DNA of 19,928 nt. Origin: Clostridiales bacterium (GTDB lineage: Bacteria; Bacillota; Clostridia; Oscillospirales; UBA644). Positions 15,556 to 19,928 of the stretch are shown one piece after another; the stretch's first letter is position 1, and every line of letters begins with the position of its first letter. A program made the translations under genes and the position numbers. The notes under the pieces were generated by a model, which worked only from the letters and a program-made list of their open reading frames with translations, did no database searches and was not told where the DNA came from. Location of the stretch: positions 1 to 19,928 of the forward strand of contig QAKR01000022.1 in NCBI GenBank assembly GCA_003343705.1, read 5' to 3'.

Positions 15556-16121
15556 ATAAATTATTAAAATACTTCAAACCGCTGCCTTTTATAGAAACGC
15601 CCCGCCTTATTCTCAGGCGGGCGTATCTTACAGACACCGAAGATCTTTTTTTATGCATGAAAAACAAAAACGTATGTCGTTATGAAGTTTGGCAACCACA
15701 TAACAATGTTATTGAAACGTTAGGATTTATAAATTCATTAATAACTAAATATGATGATAATACCTGTACAGACTGGGTTATTGAACGAAAAAGAGACAAC
15801 AAAGCTATCGGTGTTATAAACTTACATGATATTATTGAGCAAAATCTTTACGCGGAAACCGGATTTTGGCTCGGAGAGGAATACTGGAATAATGGATATG
15901 CCGCTGAGAGTGCTTTAGCTGTTTTAAATTTTGCATTTAATGTTATGGGGCTTAACCGTGTTTGCGGAATGTGCGATACCGAAAACACTCATTCTGAAAA
16001 ACTTTTGAAAAATCTTAACATGACATATGAAGGAACACTTAGACAACATATTAAAATAGGTAGCGAATTTAGAAATATAAAGGTTTTCTCAATTTTAAAG
16101 CATGAATTTCAACATTCCTGA
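15552..16121 (+). CDS. GNAT-family N-acetyltransferase (RimJ/RimL type)
   Basis: The product is 189 residues from ATG 15552, which overlaps the stop codon of the methyltransferase gene (ATGA); GGAG lies 11 nt upstream. An in-frame ATG at 15498 would overlap by 58 bp and is rejected. The fold is Acetyltransf_3-like: the entry strand 'ETPRLILRRAYLTD' (residues 14-27), the 'WVIERK' and 'AIGVINL' strands, 'TGFWLGEEYWNNGYAAESAL' (acetyl-CoA pyrophosphate loop, about 104-123), and 'VCGMCDTENTHSEKLLKNLN'. Such enzymes acetylate protein N-termini (for example ribosomal proteins) or small amines. Coupling to an rRNA methyltransferase hints at a ribosomal substrate, but this is inference. A GC-rich 7-bp hairpin lies in its early coding region. 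Confidence 0.88.
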   Translation: MNKLLKYFKPLPFIETPRLILRRAYLTDTEDLFLCMKNKNVCRYEVWQPHNNVIETLGFINSLITKYDDNTCTDWVIERKRDNKAIGVINLHDIIEQNLYAETGFWLGEEYWNNGYAAESALAVLNFAFNVMGLNRVCGMCDTENTHSEKLLKNLNMTYEGTLRQHIKIGSEFRNIKVFSILKHEFQHS

Positions 16122-16122
16122 T

Positions 16123-16142
16123 ACAAATTGACACCAATTTGT
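16123..16142 (+). terminator. inverted repeat, weak terminator or operator
   Basis: ACAAATTG and CAATTTGT form a perfect 8-bp dyad around a 4-nt loop, starting 2 bp after the GNAT stop codon and followed by a T-rich stretch. It may terminate the rlmL-like/GNAT transcript, though the stem is AT-rich and the T-run is interrupted. It could equally be an operator upstream of htrA. Confidence 0.4.
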
Positions 16143-16156
16143 TTGAATTTTCTTCA

Positions 16157-16184
16157 TTGCACTCACAAATTAGGGTGTTATACT
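16157..16184 (+). promoter_or_regulatory. predicted htrA promoter
   Basis: -35 TTGCAC (16157-16162) and -10 TATACT (16179-16184) are spaced 16 nt, about 33 bp before ATG 16217. A strong AGGAGG ribosome binding site is at 16203-16208. Confidence 0.55.
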
Positions 16185-16216
16185 ATTAACATAAACAAAA
16201 TAGGAGGCACGAAAAA

Positions 16217-17620
16217 ATGTCGGATGAATTCAATAAAAGCACAGATAATTTGAATAACTCTTCTGAAAATGAAAATCCGAAAAGTGATTGGCAGACAGTA
16301 AGCCAACAAACACCTGCCGATACGTTGGAAGAGGTAGCCGTAGCACAAAACGAAACACCTGAAGTTATTAACGCACAATCATTAGACTCTTCTAATGAAA
16401 ATGTCGAAACTGCATCTGCCCAACCTGGTTATGGATCCTATGTTTCACGTTATCCCTCTGAAACGACACCACAACAACCAGGGGTTATTTATACTCACCC
16501 GGCAGCCACTACAGCACAGCCTCAAAAAAAGGCAAAAGTTAAAAAAGAAAAGAAAAAGATAAACGGATGGATCCCGGTTTCGATTGTTTCTATATCATGT
16601 ACTGTTGTTTGTGCAATACTGTTAACAATATCGCTGTTCGCAAACCCGAATACAGGCAAGAATAACACAGGCAACGGTTCTAATGTCATAATAAACCAAC
16701 AACAAACTCCTACAACACAAAATTCAGGAACGCTTACAACAGACGGGACAAAAAAACTTTCTCCGGAAGAAGTAGTTCAGAAATTATTACCCAGTGTTGT
16801 TCAAATTGACATAACAACTCAAGCAGGTTCAGGCGGTGGCAGCGGTGTAATTATGACAGAGGACGGATACGTTCTTACCAATGCTCACGTTGTTGAAAGT
16901 GCTCAAAAAATATCAGTTACAACTAATGACGGCGAAAAATATGATGCTAAACTGATTGCATATGACAGTGAAAGCGACGTAGGAGTTGTTAAAATAGAAG
17001 GGACCTTTGTAGCAGCCACCTTCGGAGACAGTTCTAAAGTTGTACCGGGAGAAGAAGTTTTAGCTATCGGAACACCTTATAGCTCTGCTCTTTTCCAAAC
17101 TGTAACAAAAGGTATTATCAGTGCTTCACGTGATGCGCTTACATTCCAGTCTCTTGGGCTTACTCTTGATGTAATTCAACATGATGCGGCAATAAACTCC
17201 GGTAATTCAGGTGGAGCTCTTGTTAACATGTATGGGCAGGTAATCGGAATAAACTCCGTTAAAATGTCCGGTATATATGAAAATCTCAGTTTTGCGCTCC
17301 AGATAAATAAAGTTTTATCAGTTGCATCAGATTTAATATCAAAAGGTGCGGTTGAAAAACCGATGATAGGTATAACAGGTAGAACAGAGCCTAATATAGG
17401 CGGTGTTTTAGTTGTTGAACTGGCAGAAAGCGGTGCAGCTAAAGATGCCGGGTTACAAGTAAATGACGTTATAACAAAATTTAACGATAACAGAATTAAA
17501 ACAATTGAAGAACTGACATCAGCAATTCGTGCCCTTAAAATAGGTGACCAAGTGTCAGTAACCGTCATACGCGACGGAGAGGTTTTATCATTCACTATGA
17601 GCTTACGCTCTAGTGTTTAA
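16217..17620 (+). CDS. htrA: HtrA/DegP-like membrane-anchored serine protease
   Basis: This 467-residue protease handles protein quality control outside the membrane. Residues 1-116 form a cytoplasmic, low-complexity tail rich in Asn, Gln, Thr and Pro, ending in a Lys cluster (104-114). One transmembrane segment follows (about 117-142), then a Gln/Thr/Asn linker (143-178). The trypsin-like domain (about 180-375) has the intact triad: His224 in 'LTNAHVV', Asp254 in 'SDVGVVKI', and Ser331 in 'NSGNSGGAL'. A single C-terminal PDZ domain spans about 380-463 ('GITGRTEPNIGGVLVVELAE'). One PDZ with an N-terminal anchor is the HtrA/YyxA arrangement of Firmicutes. It is monocistronic, with its own promoter and a strong terminator. 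I see no CssR-like site I can name. Confidence 0.95.
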   Translation: MSDEFNKSTDNLNNSSENENPKSDWQTVSQQTPADTLEEVAVAQNETPEVINAQSLDSSNENVETASAQPGYGSYVSRYPSETTPQQPGVIYTHPAATTAQPQKKAKVKKEKKKINGWIPVSIVSISCTVVCAILLTISLFANPNTGKNNTGNGSNVIINQQQTPTTQNSGTLTTDGTKKLSPEEVVQKLLPSVVQIDITTQAGSGGGSGVIMTEDGYVLTNAHVVESAQKISVTTNDGEKYDAKLIAYDSESDVGVVKIEGTFVAATFGDSSKVVPGEEVLAIGTPYSSALFQTVTKGIISASRDALTFQSLGLTLDVIQHDAAINSGNSGGALVNMYGQVIGINSVKMSGIYENLSFALQINKVLSVASDLISKGAVEKPMIGITGRTEPNIGGVLVVELAESGAAKDAGLQVNDVITKFNDNRIKTIEELTSAIRALKIGDQVSVTVIRDGEVLSFTMSLRSSV

Positions 17621-17699
17621 AACCTAATAATAGTAGCTTTTAACTTCCCTCCATATATTGTGAAGATAATTTCCCCCAATTATCTAATCACATACAACT

Positions 17700-17739
17700 C
17701 CCGTGAACATCCTCCCCCGATGTTCACGGGGATTTTTTG
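17700..17739 (+). terminator. Rho-independent terminator of htrA
   Basis: Perfect 12-bp stem CCCGTGAACATC (17700-17711) with GATGTTCACGGG (17719-17730) around a 7-nt C-rich loop, followed by GATTTTTTG. It lies 79 bp after the htrA stop codon. Confidence 0.95.
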
Positions 17740-17744
17740 TACAC

Positions 17745-17773
17745 TTAAAAACAGGTGTCAAAAGACACCTGTT
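17745..17773 (-). terminator. Rho-independent terminator of the cupin-panT-panK operon
   Basis: Perfect 10-bp stem AACAGGTGTC (17750-17759) with GACACCTGTT (17764-17773) and a 4-nt loop. On the minus strand it is followed by a run of T. It lies 160 bp beyond the pantothenate kinase stop codon, so the transcript would have an unusually long 3' tail. Confidence 0.7.
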
Positions 17774-17933
17774 CCGCTTATTAGTTTATATTTCGATTAA
17801 CCTAACATACTATCATAATAAACTAAGTATTTTTTAGATCGTATATACAAGAGATTTCAATTTAATTTGTTATTTGATTTATTTTTAACATAGAAATTTA
17901 TAAGCTAATCCTACAACTTAATTAAGATGTTTT

Positions 17934-18737
17934 TTATCCTACTGCCGCGCCCAGTGCTGTTGCATAATCGGCATTTTCAAGAATATGAAATTTAACATCG
18001 TGTAAATCTTCAATAATTGAAATGAGTTCACGAGCACATGGAATAGATGCAAGATTGCCGCACAGAACAATATCTTTTGTCTCTTTTGAACGGCTTGCAA
18101 AAACCGCCATCATTCCGACAGTCTGAAAAACCATATTAATAAAACCCAGAGCAATATCTGACTTTGAAGCATAGTCTGAAATTTTACCAAAATTAGCAGC
18201 TGTAACTTTAGATGGCATATAGGAGTCTGTTACCGAAATGTCGCCCACAGTTAAATCTACATTGGACAGGTTTCCGTCAGTTGCAAGTTCAACGATATTT
18301 TCAAAATTATTTACATCCAAAAAGCGTGACGATAAGCCGCAAAGGGTACCACCACCGACACCTGTTCCGCCCATATGATAAATTACGTTTTTATCGGCAT
18401 AAACAAACGCCGTTCCTGTTCCCATACTGACGATAATAGCCTTATCCAAGCCTGAAAGATGCAATCCGCCAAGGCCTATTGCTTTAAATTCATCTACATG
18501 GACAGTGTCAATGTTATAAATTTTATTATTTATATGGGTTGACCCTACACCTGTTATTTTAATTTGTGAAATCGATGAAAGATCAATTTTATTTTCTGTT
18601 ATATAACGCCCGAATGCTCCGTATACGGAAGTTATGGGATCGGCAGCCATGACCTTTAACGGACGCATCATATTATCGCCGTCAAGACCGATGATTTTAG
18701 TTGTAGAACCACCGATATCTATTCCGATCAGAGTCAT
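17934..18737 (-). CDS. coaW: type II pantothenate kinase
   Basis: This 267-residue kinase phosphorylates pantothenate, the first step of coenzyme A synthesis. It has the acetate/sugar-kinase/Hsp70-like fold and resembles Staphylococcus aureus CoaW. Visible are the phosphate-1 loop 'GIDIGGSTTKI' (5-15), Glu83 in 'HVDEFKAIGLGG' (the position of the catalytic Glu of CoaW), 'MGTGTAF' (105-111), 'GGTGVGGGTLCGL' (123-135), 'DLTVGDI' (161-167) and 'TAANFGK' (179-185). Type II enzymes are usually less sensitive to CoA feedback than type I. Its ATG overlaps the stop codon of the PanT-like gene (ATGA), tying uptake to trapping of the vitamin. Confidence in the family is high; the symbol follows S. aureus usage. 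Confidence 0.92.
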   Translation of the reverse strand: MTLIGIDIGGSTTKIIGLDGDNMMRPLKVMAADPITSVYGAFGRYITENKIDLSSISQIKITGVGSTHINNKIYNIDTVHVDEFKAIGLGGLHLSGLDKAIIVSMGTGTAFVYADKNVIYHMGGTGVGGGTLCGLSSRFLDVNNFENIVELATDGNLSNVDLTVGDISVTDSYMPSKVTAANFGKISDYASKSDIALGFINMVFQTVGMMAVFASRSKETKDIVLCGNLASIPCARELISIIEDLHDVKFHILENADYATALGAAVG

Positions 18738-19354
18738 TTAATTACGCCCCCTAGTCCGATTTTTTCCTTAAACACATAAAGAGCTTTACATACAGCTGAA
18801 CCGATTACAAAACATACAGCAGCTTCAATAAGCCCATTTACACCTACAAATGCCGCAAGGAAGGGAAAAACAGGTAATCCGGATGCAAGAGATTGAATAT
18901 ATTCAGTATTCCAGAAAAGAAGAATAAGTGTCACACAGAAAAGAATTGTGTTAAGTAATGCACCGGAAAGAGATGCAACAAAAGGTGCGAATTTTTTTGC
19001 AGTTATGTTTCTACTCATTTGCTGGGAAATTAAACCAACTAAAAAGCCCATAATAAGCCTTGGAAAAAAACAAAGAATAAAAGTATAAAAAGGATTTATC
19101 CCGAGCAGTGTCGCCCCAAAGGCAGACATACCAAAGCATTGATAAAAGCTTGTGAGCCCGAAAACTCCGCCAAAAAAAGCACCTGCCCAAGGGCCTAATA
19201 AAACACCGCCGATAATAACAGGCAGTTGCATTATTGTTAATTCAACAACCCCTATTTTAATATAACCGAGAACCGTTAGCCCCAAAAGCAGCTCAATTGC
19301 AACAATCATTGCATAAATTGTTAACTTTTTTGTTTTCACGTTATTTCGTGCCAT
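18734..19354 (-). CDS. panT: ECF transporter S component, pantothenate-type (PanT-like)
   Basis: The product is 206 residues from ATG 19354, because GGAG at 19365-19368 is 10 nt upstream; the GTG at 19363 abuts that site. It is very hydrophobic, with about six membrane segments. 'IMQLPVIIGGVLLGPWAGAFFGGVFG' region residues match the ECF S-component pattern, as does the basic N-terminus 'RNNVKTKKL'. S components bind the vitamin and use a shared energising module (EcfA, EcfA', EcfT) encoded elsewhere; none is in the window. Substrate assignment rests on the overlap with pantothenate kinase, which is the same logic used for PanT in Firmicutes. The specificity is therefore inferred, while the S-component call is firmer. 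Confidence 0.8.
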   Translation of the reverse strand: MARNNVKTKKLTIYAMIVAIELLLGLTVLGYIKIGVVELTIMQLPVIIGGVLLGPWAGAFFGGVFGLTSFYQCFGMSAFGATLLGINPFYTFILCFFPRLIMGFLVGLISQQMSRNITAKKFAPFVASLSGALLNTILFCVTLILLFWNTEYIQSLASGLPVFPFLAAFVGVNGLIEAAVCFVIGSAVCKALYVFKEKIGLGGVIK

Positions 19355-19387
19355 TTTAACCACTCTCCATATAAAAATATAAAAAAC

Positions 19388-19747
19388 TTATCTCCCATAA
19401 ATGTCATCAAAACGAATTATATCATTTTCTTCAAAAGCATCTCCCAGTTGAATTTCAGCAATCATTAAAGGTTCTGATGCTGTATTATGAAGACGATGCA
19501 TTGCCTGTTTAGGAATAAAAATATAACTTCCTTTACAAATATATACAGTTTCATCTCCAACTTGAGCTTCGCCGCTTCCGCAAATACAAACCCAGTGCTC
19601 CTCACGGAGTAGATGTTTTTGCAAGCTCAAAATACCACCTGGATTTACAGTAAGAATCTTCATTTGAAAGTTCTCGTTGTTTTCTTCAACCTTATAGTTT
19701 CCCCATGGTCGGGTATACGTTTCTCCTGCTAAATTTTTTTCATCCAT
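19388..19747 (-). CDS. single-domain cupin, type II mannose-6-phosphate isomerase-like
   Basis: The product is 119 residues from ATG 19747; AGAGGTGA lies 5 nt upstream, whereas GTG 19756 overlaps it. The sequence corresponds to the C-terminal isomerase domain of bifunctional GMP/PMI enzymes: 'TRPWGNYKV' (12-20), 'PGGILSLQKHLLREEHWVCI' (36-55), 'YIFIPKQAMHRLHN' (75-88) and the end signature 'IIRFDDIYGR' (110-119). Likely metal ligands are Gln43, His45, Glu50 and His84. No nucleotidyltransferase domain is attached. It heads the operon with the pantothenate genes 33 bp downstream, an association I cannot explain. Activity as a mannose-6-phosphate isomerase is plausible but not certain; small cupins of this group are often uncharacterised. 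Confidence 0.85.
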   Translation of the reverse strand: MDEKNLAGETYTRPWGNYKVEENNENFQMKILTVNPGGILSLQKHLLREEHWVCICGSGEAQVGDETVYICKGSYIFIPKQAMHRLHNTASEPLMIAEIQLGDAFEENDIIRFDDIYGR

Positions 19748-19771
19748 TTCAGTCACCTCTTCAATAAAATT

Positions 19772-19800
19772 ATAATACCATAAAATAACATATTTTTCAA
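19772..19800 (-). promoter_or_regulatory. promoter of the cupin-panT-panK operon
   Basis: On the minus strand, -35 TTGAAA (19795-19800) and -10 TATTAT (19772-19777) are spaced 17 nt, about 25 bp before ATG 19747. It is divergent from the tRNA promoter. I see no riboswitch-like fold in the short leader. Confidence 0.65.
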
Positions 19801-19839
19801 GTAGAATTTTGTATTTTTACATTTTTTTCGCATAAGGGC

Positions 19840-19868
19840 TTGACAAATCAGCTTTTATATTATATAAT
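19840..19868 (+). promoter_or_regulatory. consensus promoter of tRNA-Thr
   Basis: Perfect -35 TTGACA (19840-19845) and perfect -10 TATAAT (19863-19868) with a 17-nt spacer, 9 bp before the tRNA 5' end, as expected for a stable-RNA gene. Confidence 0.9.
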
Positions 19869-19877
19869 ATTACAGTC

Positions 19878-19928
<51 letters not shown>

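Larger units (their letters stand above)
17621..17933. other. convergent intergenic region with two terminators
   Basis: This gap of 313 bp between the convergent htrA and pantothenate kinase genes holds the htrA terminator (17700-17739) and a second hairpin (17745-17773) oriented for the minus-strand operon. The remaining AT-rich stretch 17774-17933 shows no open frame, promoter pair or RNA structure that I can support. Confidence 0.8.

Noticed and set aside
19355..19387. Riboswitch upstream of the pantothenate genes
   Set aside because: The gap is only 33 bp and the operon leader is about 20 nt, too short for any known riboswitch.

Overview
The window is AT-rich chromosomal DNA from a low-GC Gram-positive bacterium. 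The best fit is a gut-type Clostridia (Oscillospirales-like), inferred from the lon-engB pairing, the strong AGGAGG-type ribosome binding sites, the near-consensus sigma-A promoters, the type II pantothenate kinase with an ECF S component, and a large secreted protein built from Ig-like/FN3-like modules. I see no insertion sequence, phage gene or CRISPR array.

Layout. (1) 1-3275, minus: the N-terminal 1091 residues of a very large secreted protein. It has a signal peptide, a CBM9/DOMON-like domain, six tandem 61-63-residue Cys/His repeats, and then alternating Ig-like and FN3-like modules running off the left edge. (2) 3428-11242, minus: a tightly packed seven-gene operon, lon - engB - lysA - rlmB - degenerate P1B-ATPase-like membrane protein - yebC - XRE regulator. 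Most junctions overlap or nearly touch. It starts at a lon promoter and ends at a hairpin terminator at 3357-3384. That same hairpin carries the consensus promoter of the surface-protein gene. (3) 11328-12783, minus: metF and a stand-alone MetH-reactivation-type protein, a methionine/one-carbon pair. (4) 12905-14281, minus, and 14416-16121, plus: a divergent pair, an RlmD-type rRNA m5U methyltransferase against a THUMP-domain RlmL-type methyltransferase followed by an overlapping GNAT acetyltransferase. The two promoters sit back to back. (5) 16217-17620, plus: a membrane-anchored HtrA/DegP-like serine protease with one PDZ domain, ending at a strong terminator. (6) 17934-19747, minus: a three-gene operon of a cupin (type II mannose-6-phosphate isomerase-like), a PanT-like ECF S component and a type II pantothenate kinase. 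(7) 19878 to the right edge, plus: the 5' part of tRNA-Thr(GGT) behind a perfect consensus promoter.

Together the genes cover translation and ribosome maturation (RlmB, RlmD, RlmL-like, EngB, YebC, tRNA-Thr), protein quality control (Lon, HtrA) and cofactor or amino-acid supply (LysA, MetF plus reactivation protein, PanT plus PanK). Most are ordinary housekeeping genes. The items most worth following up are the pseudo-P-type ATPase, which keeps the P1B topology but has lost every catalytic motif; the Cys/His repeat array of the secreted protein; and the promoter built into a terminator at 3350-3384.

Several start codons were set from ribosome binding sites rather than from the longest frame: the pseudo-ATPase (TTG, 6135), lon (ATG, 11242), the MetH-reactivation protein (11900), metF (12783), the rlmL-like gene (TTG, 14416), GNAT (15552), panT (19354) and the cupin (19747).
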